A stretch of DNA of 64,000 nucleotides. Origin: Anniella stebbinsi (taxonomy: Eukaryota; Chordata; Lepidosauria; Squamata; Anniellidae). A model generated the notes under the pieces. It was not told the origin of the DNA. It did not search any database and was given only the letters and a program-made list of their open reading frames with translations. Of the stretch, positions 24,462 through 34,469 are shown one piece after another; within the stretch, counting starts at the first letter, position 1, and the number at the start of each line of letters is the position of its first letter. Position numbers and translations under genes: made by a program. The stretch lies in NCBI GenBank assembly GCA_029215795.1, contig JARDYH010000003.1, forward strand, positions 175,410,382 through 175,474,381, read 5' to 3'.

Positions 24462-24600
24462 GAACTTAATTTATATCCCACCGTTCAGCCAATACATGGC
24501 ACTTGACGTAGCTAACAATAAAATCCAGGTTAAAAATAAAATCTTTATTAAAAGCAAATACATTAAAAACACAACAATAAAAGTAAGGAAGAAGTAATGA
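24462..24600 (-). mobile_element. LINE/SINE tail, minus strand
   Basis: AATTTATATCCCACCGTTCAGCC is spread over the left end, the reverse of a GGATATAAAT-type tail, followed by an A-rich stretch with AAAACACAACAATAAAAG. Target-primed retroposon tail of the L2/CR1 type, body lost. Confidence 0.45.
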
Positions 24601-24639
24601 TCATTTATATGTTTTTTCAGTTATATGCACTCTGTCTCA

Positions 24640-24930
24640 GGAGTTGTCTTGATGAGGGGAAAACCCTGGGATGGATCCACAGTGGCGCTGTGTCATTTAT
24701 ATGATGCAGCAGCCATTGCGGAGCCATCCCAGGGCATTCCCCCAAAGCTCCGGTTAAAAACATCACTGACATATCCCAACGTTTTCACACAAACAAGGTG
24801 CAGAGGCGCATCTGCCATCTGTCACCATCCTCCGGCTTTGCACAGGAAACATGTCTTGGCCAATAATGACCCCTGATTGGATGCCATCACCGGACAGGGA
24901 GGAGGGGGCTGGAAAATCTCCATGCGTTCT
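24640..24930. mobile_element. Family G dispersed repeat, copy 2
   Basis: Colinear with 14110-14420 (see that entry), about 300 bp. It begins near GGATCCACAGTGGCGCTGTG and runs through TATATGATGCAGCAGCC and CTGATTGGATGCCATC. It may extend to about 25300, where CACGGCGCCAATGTGCCACC could be a diverged inverted end. Confidence 0.5.
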
Positions 24931-25057
24931 CTGTCAGTGCCCACTCTTTACACCTGCCACACCACAAACCTCACAAAAGTTAAGCACACAACCAACAGCA
25001 ACACAGTGTCTGCCCTGCATCCCTCTACCCAAAGGGTAGCAGTGCTGCTGCAGTGAA

Positions 25058-25077
25058 GAGAGAGAGAGAGAGAGAGA
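25058..25077. repeat. (GA)n microsatellite
   Basis: About ten GA units. Confidence 0.9.
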
Positions 25078-25201
25078 AGCTGCTCAGCTCCCCCCTCTGC
25101 CCGGGGAGGAGGAGAAGGAAGAGGGGGGAAACTGGGGGGAGAGGAATGGGGCGCATAAGGTGGCAGCGGACCCTCCTCCTCCTCCCAGTGAGGTTTCAAA
25201 A

Positions 25202-25254
25202 CCCACATTTGCGCTCCTTGCCGTGGGGATAACACGAAGGAGGGCAAATGTGGG
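25202..25254. repeat. Short inverted repeat
   Basis: CCCACATTTGC (25202-25212) pairs with GCAAATGTGGG (25244-25254). An inner CTCCTT/AAGGAG pair extends the stem with one bulge. The loop is about 20 bases. Lies in a G/C-rich stretch of purine-pyrimidine bias. Confidence 0.7.
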
Positions 25255-25739
25255 GGGTTGAGGGCTCACGGCGCCAATGTGCCACCATGAAGACATGGCC
25301 CCAGTCTATGTTTTATACTAATAGGGAACTCTTCCTCCCAATGGTCTCAGCAGGTTTGGGGGAACCCCAAGCTTTGCAGGAGTACAAAGTTTAGGGGAAG
25401 CCCCTGAAGGAGGGAAAATCCCCAAAACAGCTCAATGAAGACTGAGCATTCTCAGTTGCCACAGGATACGTAGAGTGGGGTCAAGAAATCCTGGGGAAGG
25501 AATAGAATGGAGTATTCTGGAAAAGGGTATGGCTGGCAGGGTGGGATGTTAAACAGGAGCACTCCACACAGCAACATTTTGTTGCAGTTATTCTAAAGGG
25601 GATGTTTATTGCTCTTATACATTTATACATTTGTCAGCTATGCCAAAACCACTCTGGATTTGCCCTGGAATATAAAGGAGAATCAATCTATCTCCTTGTT
25701 AGTAAATCTTTGCAACTTAGAGTAAAAGGAGCAAGGGTC

Positions 25740-25740
<1 letters not shown>

Positions 25741-25785
<45 letters not shown>

Positions 25786-25800
25786 GCAATAATAATAATT
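25741..25800. repeat. (ATC)15 followed by AAT units
   Basis: Fifteen perfect ATC units at 25741-25785, then a short AAT run. One reading frame gives a histidine run, but the surrounding frame has no support as a gene. Confidence 0.95.
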
Positions 25801-27035
25801 GCTCTTGCTTTCATTTCATCCCGCACTGACGACCACTGGCCATCAGTGGAAACATTTCAGACGGATGCTATTGTGATAGAGAATGGAATTTGTTCCTTTT
25901 AGTAAAACATTTCATTTTCCAGGTTGTTAATCATCTTTCCCAGTGACTTGACATTTTCTCTAGAGATACACATTATCCATATTAATAGCAAAAGACTTCA
26001 CAGTGATCAGGACTACTTGGCTGAATCAATTAATTGCCTATTGCTTTAATAAACAAAACCTATCCAAGGACTGGATGAGGAAGTCAGCGATGAGTGTTAT
26101 CAGTGTGCGCACAAGGAACATGAGTACAGTCTGTGCCTTAATCACATTGGTCATAACACCCCCCCAATGATCTGGGGACATATTTGGGACAGAGAGGCAT
26201 AGCAAAAAATGCAGGAAGTGCCATCTTTCTCTGAGAAAACACAATGGAGTTCCGCTTGTAAACAGGGCTGCTAATTTGTGCAGCGAGCAAAAGATTCATT
26301 CTGCATAGTGTCTGATGTCCCTCTGTCTCCAGTTGATTCCCCCTGGGTTCTCAAGCTTATTAGCTGCTGGCAATAAGGGTTGTTAAACAATTGCAAGTAG
26401 CACTTTCTAGAGTGCACTGGGGTCCTAGACACTGGCGTTTCCCACAGGGTGTTCTCAGTGGAACATTTAAATTGCCAGAACTGTCCAGACAGAAGTAACA
26501 TCAGCAGTCCCAGCATCTCCCTGATCCAGCTGGGGGTAAGCAACATAAGAACTTCCACCGGCCCTGCTGGCACATTGGAGGGGGACATTATGAGCTCCAG
26601 CATCTGCCAGGCACAGCGGTGGATGCAGAGAGAGGGGCCTCGTCTCATTCTGCTCTTCCAAGGTCCCAATAAAGAGCTTTGCAAATAGCTGAACCAGCCA
26701 GCATGTTGGCTCAGTGGGCTCATTAGTCTCTCAGACCTTCTGCTCTTCTGGAAGGCCTGGCGTTGCTGGACAGGACTGCATGTTGTCATCCTGGTGGTGT
26801 CGTGGCCTGGTTGCACATCTGTGGTGCTGCCGTTGGGCTGGTCTGCAGGGTTCTCATTTGGCCTATAAAGGCAAGCATCTGCTGGGGTTATGGTTAGCTT
26901 GTTGGCAGGGTTCAGCAGGGCTGGGGACCTCCTGCTGCTGCTGCTGCTCCTGCACTTATGAGCCCATCAGTTCTAATCTGGAGGAGTTTGAGAGAATGGG
27001 AAATTATTCAGTCTGTCCATGTAAAGAAGACATGT
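25801..27035. other. Non-genic stretch with a long minus-strand open frame
   Basis: Holds the second-longest open frame in the window (181 codons, minus, 26271-26816). Its translation shows no domain, signal peptide or family I recognise, and a second frame overlaps it. A CTG run of five units lies at 26932-26948. Possibly an old retroposon body, unidentified. Confidence 0.35.
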
Positions 27036-27040
27036 TGTGA

Positions 27041-27082
27041 ATTATTATTATTATTATTAATTATTATTATTATTATTATTAA
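27041..27082. repeat. (ATT)n microsatellite
   Basis: ATT units interrupted once by TTAATT. Likely the reversed tail of a lost retroposon. Confidence 0.9.
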
Positions 27083-27327
27083 ATAAAACATAGGGTTCTG
27101 GGCTGCTAAGGACAAGGAGCTCATCCAGTTGAGCCCCCTGTTCCCAAGGCAGAGGAAGATGGGAAGCCACATAATGTAGAGCACAATGTGGTACAAGCAC
27201 GGAGCAGGGCTAACCAAGGTACGCCATCCCTGCATGCCTGCAGAGCAGCCAGGTGATGAAAATCAATGAACAAAGCTGCAGGGGAAGTGTGTCATCTTCT
27301 CGGTATTCCTTTAAAAAGATCTTATGG

Positions 27328-27460
27328 CTGCCTTCCCCAACCTGGGGCCCTCCAGTTGTCTAGGACTATAACTCCCAGCATTCCTGACTACTAGCCGTGC
27401 TGGCTGGGACTGATGTGAGTTGAAGTCCAAAACTTCTGGAGAGTGCCAGGTTGGGTAAGG
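27328..27460. mobile_element. Family D MITE
   Basis: Imperfect palindrome from CCTTCCCCAACCTGGGGCCC to GTGCCAGGTTGGGTAAGG, with ACTCCCAGCATTCC in the left arm. Its right end directly abuts the family B element starting at 27461. Confidence 0.75.
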
Positions 27461-27780
27461 TAGGGTGACCAGATAAAATCCAGGTCAGGGCTCATGTAAC
27501 TTTAACAGTTGTAGAGAAAAGGGAATTTCAGCCAGTGTCATTTGTATGCAATTAGTTCCTGGTGAAATTCCCTCTTCATCACAACAGTTAAAGATGCATA
27601 CACTATACTAGAGTGACCATATACAAAAGAAGGCAGGGCCCCTGCACCTTTAACAGTTGTGATGAAGAGGGAATTTCACCAGGAACTAATTGCAGACAAA
27701 TGACACTGGCTGAAATTCCCTTTTCTCTACAACTGTTAAAGTTACATGAGGCCTGACCTGGATTTTATCTGGTCGCCCTA
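27461..27780. mobile_element. Family B fold-back element, 320 bp
   Basis: Left end TAGGGTGACCAGATAAAATC; right end GATTTTATCTGGTCGCCCTA. The left half carries the family B body in plus orientation and the right half the same body inverted, so the whole can fold into a long hairpin. The centre keeps a second start-like word, TAGAGTGACCATATAC, suggesting two inverted units joined. No matching 8-bp duplication at its edges, probably because it sits between two other elements. Confidence 0.85.
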
Positions 27781-27960
27781 AAACCATGGCTTTAACCATG
27801 GTGAATAAGGTTTTTGCTGTATTCACCGTGGTTAAAGCCGTGGTTTAAGGTGTCCTCTGAACAGGTCTACTACGTTGTGGTTCACATGACATGCTAAGCA
27901 ATAATGTTTAGCTCAAAATGTTTAACCACTGTGGCTTAGCATGTCTTCTGAATAGGGTCA
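27781..27960. mobile_element. Family C MITE, rearranged copy
   Basis: Carries TAATGTTTAGCTCAAAATGT and a right end CTTCTGAATAGGG of the family C type. The left part is an inverted repeat of AACCATGG and ACCACGG-like words. It follows the family B element with no gap. Confidence 0.6.
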
Positions 27961-28311
27961 AAGACACAGTCATGCCCTTTATGTTTACTCTTCCTCCTTG
28001 GTAAAATTAACCATTCCAGAACAGCCAAGGAGAATGAAGTAAAGGCAGCACCAGAGCCAGCCCAAGACAGTTTACTGCCTAAAGCAGAATTTTAATGTCT
28101 CCTCACCACAACTAACTCTCCCTAGGGCCAACCCTTTCAAATGTCTTTCTGCAGCATTTAGACACGAATTCCGATCTTATCTTCTGCCCCCACCCCATAT
28201 TGTGCCACCTGAAATAGATCACACCAGCCTGCATGGCAGGGACAGCTCTGTGCAGTGCCCAGTAGCTTCAGGAAGGTTTTTAACTTTGTTCCGCACAGCA
28301 ACTGTATTAAT

Positions 28312-28400
28312 GGTGCAATCCTATGCATGTTTAGACGGGGGGGGGGGGGAGTCCTACAACTCCCAGCATTCCCCAGCCAGCCATGCTGGCATTGTGCCTT
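28312..28400. mobile_element. Fragments of families H and D around a G tract
   Basis: GGTGCAATCCTATGCATG at 28312 is a family H end. A G tract follows at 28337-28349, then CTACAACTCCCAGCATTCCC of family D. Both are partial. Confidence 0.45.
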
Positions 28401-29065
28401 AAAGCTGTTACTCACTGTCATATGGAGTGGGTGGGTATAGGGAAAACGCTATCCTTGATCCCACTTTCCCCTTAAAAGGGTGTGTTTAGATTGGTTTTAT
28501 ATTTTAGAAATGTTAATATTTCAGGTCCAAGGAACTTTCTGGACAAAAACGGGGAGAAGCAGGTTCTCGGGATGCAAAGTATTTTAGCATCCTGAGAACT
28601 GGCTTCTCTCCCTTTTTTTTTGTCCTGATTTGGATGCTCCTTCTCCTTTTGTTTTTTCCAAGGAACTTCCTGCCACAATTAGCCAAGGGTTCCACAACTT
28701 TCCACTTTTCCACTGCCACCAGTTCTATTGGAATACTTTAAAATGTCCCTAGTAGTTTGGTGTAAGAGGCTTAGGTGGGAGGTGGGCTAGAGACAGCATT
28801 GTGACGAAATGGTCAGTTTTAGGAACATTCAGAGATTATTTCCTAACTTTGCAGGAAAATAATCTAATCAAGAGGAGAAACAGTAATTCAGTTTGGCTAG
28901 CAATTCATTTAAATCAGAAATGTGAATGGAACAGATGTTAAACAAATGATGCACATGTGAAAGTGGACATGAGCTCCAATTTGGTTCCTATTTACACTTT
29001 TTTGGGCTGTTATTCATGCATCACCCTCAGAAGAAAATTGAGGTCTGATTCACGCATTTTCCTCT
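28400..29065. other. Non-genic stretch
   Basis: No gene or repeat recognised. An inverted pair of short words around GCATCC and GGATGC lies at 28570-28590. Confidence 0.45.
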
Positions 29066-29067
29066 AG

Positions 29068-29515
29068 CACTACAATCCCATACATTTCTACTGAGAAGTA
29101 AGCCCTACTGAGTTCAATGCGCCTTAATCTTAGGCCCCCTCCACAAGGATGCGCTTTTGCGCCCGGTTCGGCGATTATGCGCATTATCGCGGAGGCGCAT
29201 TTACTCCTAATCCCTCTGCATGGGAGGCGGCGAGAGGCGGCGAAGCGCATTAATTGATGTCCAAAAAGCGCTTTACAAGAAGTTAATGCGCATAATCGCT
29301 TGTTCACATGGCAAAAATGCGCTTTAACGGCCGGAGCAAAATAAAAGTCGCTATTTAACGCGCATTCAATAATGCGCATAATCCGGGAGATAACGCGCCT
29401 CTACGCCCGTTTTGCGCTCCGCTGGTGTGGAGGTAAAATTTATAATGAGCCTTCAAAGAGCATTAAACCTCTCTTGTGGAGGTAGCCTTAGGTAAGTGTG
29501 AAGAGGATTGAAGCC
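29068..29515 (+). mobile_element. Family H repeat interrupted by family A
   Basis: The left part (CTACAATCCCATACATTTCT through AGTTCAATGCGCC) ends at 29132. The right part (TTAGGTAAGTGTGAAGAGG then GATTGAAGCC) resumes at 29488. Removal of the 355-bp insert and one TTA restores an ordinary family H copy. H is itself an imperfect inverted repeat around CAATCCTAT and ATAGGATTG words. Confidence 0.75.
29133..29487 (+). mobile_element. Family A MITE copy 2 (PIF/Harbinger-like), 355 bp
   Basis: Ends GGCCCCCTCCACAAGG and, from the other side, GGCTACCTCCACAAGAG. Perfect TTA target duplication (29130-29132 and 29488-29490). CpG-rich interior with repeated GCGCATTA and TGCGCATAATC words. On the minus strand an open frame beginning MRIIECALNSDFYF crosses the element. 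It belongs to the same sub-type as copy 1 (CCTCCACAAG ends). Confidence 0.9.
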
Positions 29516-29994
29516 TAGAAGGGCCATCTTAAACAGGTTTACTCAGAAGTAAGGCTGGATATTTCTGCAGTGGATGTTAGTTTTAGTTGAGAGAATGAAC
29601 AGAATCAAATCCCATTCTGTGCATCGTTAGCACTTTGTGACTACTTAGAGGAACATGATTAAATATAATGTAGTCTATTTGAATGACCATTGAAAATTCA
29701 GAATGCATCACTTAAGAGTGGCCCTGTAGAAAGCCATTCTTTGATCTACATACTCTTTCCTAAATTTAGAAATGTCCATTCCCCTGGTGAGAATTTCTCA
29801 ATCAAATCTACCCCCCCCCCCAAAAAAAAGGATAATTTTGGTGTAGACAAATGAAACTTCTGTAGACAATGAAATATGCTAGGTCCAGAATGATCTTCAA
29901 TGATGAGATGTGCTGGAATAAAGTAATCAGCACCTGACCTTTCTTGTTGGAAACTAAATCTCTAAATAAGTGCTCTATATTACTCTAAATAAAT

Positions 29995-30400
29995 AATATA
30001 AAATATTTTGTGTATTTATTTTCATTTCTATATTGCCTAATAGCAAAAGCTCTCTGGGCAGTTCACAAAAATTACAACTCAAAAATACAACATAACAAAA
30101 GCATACTATAAAACCTTTAACATATATTTTTAAAAACAATTTTAAACAGCTAAAATACAAGATACTGGGACCTGATAAAACGATTGGCATTTTAAAAAAA
30201 ACCCCATCATATACTGTCAAATGCCTGGAAGTAGAGAAAAGTCTTAACTAGGTGGGGAAAAAAGATGACAGTTTTGGTGCCATGCAGACCTCAGTGGAGA
30301 GAAGCATTTCACTATCAGGGGGCCACCACTGAGAAGGCACTTGCTACCATCCTCTGAGCCTCTTTCAGAGGAAGCACTTAGAAAACTTCATACTGGGAGA
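29995..30400 (-). mobile_element. LINE-derived repeat, 3' end, minus strand
   Basis: Starts with an AAATAATAT-type tail, then TAGCAAAAGCTCTCTGGGCA and GTTCACAAAAATTACAAC, and reaches GGGGCCACCACTGAGAAGGC. It is a second copy of the family at 3095-3480, and its end block matches 38079-38170 and 39606-39665. Confidence 0.6.
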
Positions 30401-30779
30401 GGCAATAAAACACTAGCATTTAATGAAGTATAGTGCTCTGTGTTTTTTGATGCTGCTGAGACCTATGGATTCCCCTGAACGATCCTTTCCTTTCCTTTAT
30501 TTCATTATTTCTTCCTTTCCTCTCCTTAAAACCAATGTGAAAATACAGTTCGGTGACTAAAAGTGAAAAGGCAAAGACCCAAAGGGCCACAAGTCCTTTT
30601 CCTTCAACCTTGCAGCGTGCCCCTTCCCCGCCCTCGCCCGCAGCTTTTCTTTCTCCCCAGTAATAATAATTACAGAGCAACAGCCTTTGGCTCTGGCCAT
30701 CACCTAGTGAAGCTGCTGAGATCCACCTAGTGGAGCTGCCGTGATCCTGCTCTTCAGCTAACACGAGACGACATTATTT

Positions 30780-31140
30780 TACGCGGCTGACGGAAAATCC
30801 ACACGGACAAACAGAATGCAGTAGCAATAAGCCAAGGCGTCTATATTTAGCTTTGAACTGAGCCAGCTCTGCCTTTTGCTTTCTCGATCCCGCAGTGTTT
30901 TGAAGTGCTTCGCTGCTTGTTGTTTGAATTGTGGAAAAGGGCAGGAAAAGTCCACTTCACGACCACAAGGTGGCAGCAGCAAGCTTGTAAGATGGGCGCT
31001 TGCTGCTAATTCTAGCTAATAATCGACATTTCTCCCAATGAATTTCTGATGAACAACAGACTCCTACTTGGTGAACAGGGTTTCATAATCAGCTGTTGTT
31101 GTTTACTTTCTGAGAAAACCATCAATTATCTGCTGTTCAC
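30780..31140. promoter_or_regulatory. Candidate regulatory block with CTCF-like site
   Basis: Repeat-free sequence containing the CTCF-like motif at 30963-30977 and an E-box CAGCTG at 31090-31095. No open frame of note. It borders the CpG-dense fold-back region to the right. Regulatory role is inference. Confidence 0.3.
30963..30977 (+). promoter_or_regulatory. CTCF-like binding motif
   Basis: CCACAAGGTGGCAGC agrees with the CTCF core consensus CCASYAGRKGGCRSY except at the fifth base (A for a pyrimidine). The best such match I found by eye in the window. Confidence 0.5.
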
Positions 31141-31344
31141 CTTAGCACGTCTGTCGACGAACTAGGCTGATAACTTCTTTTTTCTGGTAGGTCTCTTGCA
31201 TGCCAAGAAGGAATTGAGCAGGTGAATATTTTTCTGGCGTTCAGACGCATGCAGTGATGGGGAAAGTGTCTTGACGACGGCGCATTAGCGCCGGGATGCC
31301 TTGGGCCCTCGCACTCCTTCCTAGCATCTGCGCAGGAAGGAGCG

Positions 31345-31512
31345 CCAGTGCGGAGTTGCCGCCCTCGCAGCACCGAGCACTGGGGAGGGGAGAGGAACAG
31401 GGCAGCCAGAAGGAGAAGAAGGGAGAGACGCAAATCGGCTCACATCCTTCTGGCTGCCTCGCTCTTCTCTCCCCGGTACTCGGTGCGACGGCGGTGGCAA
31501 CTCCTCACTCGG
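31345..31512. repeat. Large imperfect inverted repeat 1 in the CpG-dense segment
   Basis: Left arm 31345-31414 and right arm 31445-31512 are imperfect reverse complements over about 70 bp. The innermost pair is GGCAGCCAGAAGGA against TCCTTCTGGCTGCC, with a 30-base loop. Outer pairs include GGAGTTGCCGCC against GGCGGTGGCAACTCC. Confidence 0.75.
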
Positions 31513-31544
31513 GAGGAAGAGTAGCCAGAGGGAGATCAGAGGGG

Positions 31545-31678
31545 GGCGAGCAGGTTTGGGCGCCCTGCGTACCTCTCTTCTTCCCTCTCCGTTTGTATAA
31601 AAAATGGGGGGGGGGGAAGGAAGGGGGCAGCTGGAGGGGGAGGAAGAGAGGGATGCAGGGCGCTCGAACCGGCCCTCC
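31545..31678. repeat. Large imperfect inverted repeat 2 in the CpG-dense segment
   Basis: Left arm 31545-31590 and right arm 31633-31678 are imperfect reverse complements over about 46 bp (GCGCCCTGCG against TGCAGGGCGC; CTCTCTTCTTCCCTCTCC against GGAGGGGGAGGAAGAGAG). The loop is a G-rich stretch with a G tract. Confidence 0.7.
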
Positions 31679-32408
31679 TCCAGCCGATGACGACCAATCA
31701 GCTGTTACCATCGGTTGTGCAGACTCCACAGGAAAGTGCCCAACTTTTTTACAGCGGATTTTAGGGAGTTTGGCCCTTGATGACTTCGGAGTGGCGGCTA
31801 CGTCATGTGCATAACCTGCTTCCACTCCGAAACCACCGCGGGGAAAAGCTCCCATCTAGAGGTACCCCTTATCATACTGCTATTAGTGGCACAGGCGCCC
31901 CTTCATTAAAAAAAACAAAAACATTGACAACCTTTTTACTAGCTGAGTAGCAGAAGTGCCAGCTCAAATGCAACCATTTGTTTATAGGCTTTGCAAACTG
32001 TCTTTAAAGAAGGGTAGATAGAAATCAATTATTATTTTTTAAATAAAAAAAGTTTTTTTAAAACTTAAGATTTTTTTAAAATTTAAATCAGATTTTTTAA
32101 AAAAACAAATAAAGGTAAATGCTAAGTTTTTCTTAAATATTAACTAGGTAAATATTAACATTTGGATATAAGTATGTTAGCTATATAGTTAATCTCTAAA
32201 TTGAATCAATGCCACTACTAGATACCTTGAGTTAAATGAGACTTTCTATGTAAATGAAAAATGAATTTGATTATTTTGCAAATATGAATATTTACCACCT
32301 ACTGAGGTATTTCATTTTCAACTGATGAAAATAAACAGTTCTAGTCTGCCCAATAACTACCAGACCTTATGTAATGAGCATTTCATATATTTTTTTTCAT
32401 TTTTTCAT

Positions 32409-32433
32409 TATATATATATATATATATATATAT
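32409..32433. repeat. (TA)n microsatellite
   Basis: About twelve TA units after a long A/T-rich tract (32030-32110). Confidence 0.95.
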
Positions 32434-32538
32434 TGATTGCTGCTTTGTTTTTGGGCCTGTGTGTGTTGGCCAAAGCAGAGTGAAGCAAAAAAGAACAACA
32501 CTGGAAAGAAGAGAAGGCAAATGGCTCAGTGTGTAGGT

Positions 32539-32858
32539 TAGGCTTACCAGATAAAATCCAGGTCAGGGCTCATGTAACTTTAACAGTTGTAGAGAAAAGG
32601 GAATTTCAGCCAGTGTCATTTGTATGCAATTAGTTCCTGGTGAAATTCCCTCTTCATCACAACAGTTAAAGTTGCAGGCACTATACTAGAGTGACCATAG
32701 ACAAAAGAAGGCAGGGCCCCTGCAACTGTAACTGTTGTGATGAAGAGAGACTATCACCAATAACTAATTGCATACAAATGACACTGGCTGAAATTCCCTT
32801 TTCTCTATAACTGTTAAAGTTACATGAGCCCTGACCTGGATTTTATCTGGTCACCCTA
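32539..32858. mobile_element. Family B fold-back element with 8-bp duplication (hAT-like)
   Basis: Left end TAGGCTTACCAGATAAAATC; right end GATTTTATCTGGTCACCCTA. Perfect 8-bp flanking duplication GTGTAGGT (32531-32538 and 32859-32866), which is the hAT hallmark. Two inverted family B bodies face each other, with TAGAGTGACCATAGAC between them. No coding capacity, so it must be mobilised in trans. Confidence 0.9.
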
Positions 32859-32883
32859 GTGTAGGTACCTGTATTTCCATACG

Positions 32884-32975
32884 TACAATCCTATACATGT
32901 CTACTTTGAAGTATCTCTCACTGTTTTCAGTGGAGCTTACTGTGAAGTAAGTGTGCATAGGATTGCAGCCTAAAC
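32884..32975. mobile_element. Family H repeat
   Basis: From TACAATCCTATACATGTCTA to GTGTGCATAGGATTGCAGCC, an imperfect inverted repeat. It ends close to the family B element at 32858. Confidence 0.75.
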
Positions 32976-33019
32976 CTCATCAACCCGTGGGTGCTTGTTG
33001 TAAGAAAGAGACCCTATAT

Positions 33020-33330
33020 TAGGCTGACCAGATAAAATCCAGGTCAGGGCTCATGTAACTTTAACAGTTGTAGAGAAAAGGGAATTTTAGCCAGGGTCAT
33101 GCAATTAGTTCCTGGTGAAATTCCCTCTTCATCACAACAGTTAAAGTTGCAGGGCCCCTGCCTTCTTTTGTATATGGTCACTCTTTATGGCCTGCAACTT
33201 TAACTGTTGTGATGAAGAGGGAATTTCACCAGGAACTAATTGCATACAAATGACTCTGGCTGAAATTCCCTTTTCTCTACAACTGTTAAAGTTACATGAG
33301 CCCTGACCTGGATTTTATCTGGTCAGCCTA
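33020..33330. mobile_element. Family B fold-back element with 8-bp duplication (hAT-like)
   Basis: Left end TAGGCTGACCAGATAAAATC; right end GATTTTATCTGGTCAGCCTA. Perfect 8-bp duplication CCCTATAT (33012-33019 and 33331-33338). 311 bp, both arms long and nearly complementary. The centre keeps TTGTATATGGTCACTC, the right-end type of the single unit. Confidence 0.92.
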
Positions 33331-33564
33331 CCCTATATGGAAATATTTTAAAGACATCCCTCTATAAGTAAAAAAGGGAAGTGTGCAGAATTTGCATATT
33401 GCAGGACAAAGAGATGGAAACCCTTGCTGTAAGAACGAAACAACAGTGGAAATAATACTCTTTTTAGCTGTAAATTAGCATGGTTTAGTGGTCAAATCTG
33501 CACCATTGTTTTGGGAAGGATTGATAGGGAAACTTGATACTTTTCATTGAAATTATTAAATCAT

Positions 33565-33645
33565 TTAGGCTGCAATCCTAGACACACTTACCTGGGAATA
33601 CTAAATGCAGTGGAATTTACTTCTAAGTAGACATGTATAAGATTG
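33565..33645 (-). mobile_element. Family H repeat
   Basis: From GGCTGCAATCCTAGACACAC to GACATGTATAAGATTGCATC, the inverted orientation of the copy at 32884. Confidence 0.7.
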
Positions 33646-33649
33646 CATC

Positions 33650-34465
33650 CCCATCCAACATCCTCTCTGTGTTCTCCGGCCAGCCATATTTTACAAATGA
33701 TATACTTGAGTTGTGTTCAAGGAACCCTTATGTGCCTTTCTGATTCCTAATCATTAGAAAAACTTTTGTAGAATGCAAATATGCATGCCCTGCCTATGGA
33801 TCCCATAAGAATACAATTGCATCTGCCCAACTAGAGGCTATACATGCATGAAAGCTGGCTTCCACATAAGTGACCCTACTGCCCATGAAATTTCACAGCC
33901 CAGTCTAGTAACTGGGGCTGAATAGATGCACATAGCCATGTAAGAGATGCTCCAGGCACAATCACCAGCTATTCTGGATGCAGGGACTGGATTTAGTTCT
34001 GCTCTGCTACTGATGCAGTTAGGGAATGTTTGGGAGTTGCTGGAGTTCTAATTTGGGGTGCCTCCCTAACTGCTCTGTCAAATCCTTCCCTTGCCATCAA
34101 AACCACCATGATTGCTTCACACTGTCTTAAAAATAACTTTTTAGGCACTTTGCATGGAGATTTGCATGAAATAAAATACCAAATACTGTTGTGATATGCA
34201 AACTGTGTTAGAATATGGACAGACTCCTCCTGTCTGTGTGGCTCATTTCCATGGAGCTGAGCTGTTCCACTCATCCTAAAGCAACAATGAAATGTTAGGG
34301 TGTTGTGTTCTGGGGCAAAGTGAAGCTGATGAACTCGGCCTTAATATTCTACCATCCATGCACATGACAGTCAATAGAGGCCTAGGTGAGAAGTTCATTT
34401 TTAATGGAAGCCTTTACATGTCAGAATTTTCACAGGACACCCAAAATGAAGCATCCCAGGGCTTT
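33650..34465. other. Non-genic stretch
   Basis: No gene or repeat recognised. Confidence 0.45.
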
Positions 34466-34469
34466 TTAG

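Larger units (their letters stand above)
31235..31865. other. CpG-dense segment
   Basis: About 38 CpG dinucleotides in roughly 630 bp by hand count, against very few in neighbouring DNA, with G+C well above the window average. It includes a CCAAT word (31695 region, GACCAATCAG) and a G tract at 31605-31616. It could be a CpG island of an unseen transcript, or simply a young CpG-rich transposon, which the two internal inverted repeats favour. Confidence 0.5.

Noticed and set aside
25602..25829. Histidine-rich open frame
   Set aside because: The histidines are simply the (ATC)n microsatellite read in one frame.
26271..26816. 181-codon minus-strand frame
   Set aside because: No recognisable domain, a second frame overlaps it, and the codon text looks random; kept only as an unidentified stretch.
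31137..31433. Minus-strand frame with a leucine-rich, signal-peptide-like start
   Set aside because: The hydrophobic start is encoded by the arm of the large inverted repeat at 31345-31512, where pyrimidine-rich text reads as leucine; no other support.
31296..31814. 172-codon plus-strand frame in the CpG-dense segment
   Set aside because: High G+C removes stop codons by composition, the frame crosses two hairpins and a G tract, and the protein shows no domain.
27461..33330. Family B tandem pattern read as a possible CRISPR-like array
   Set aside because: The repeats are inverted transposon bodies with target duplications and irregular spacing; the genome is eukaryotic.
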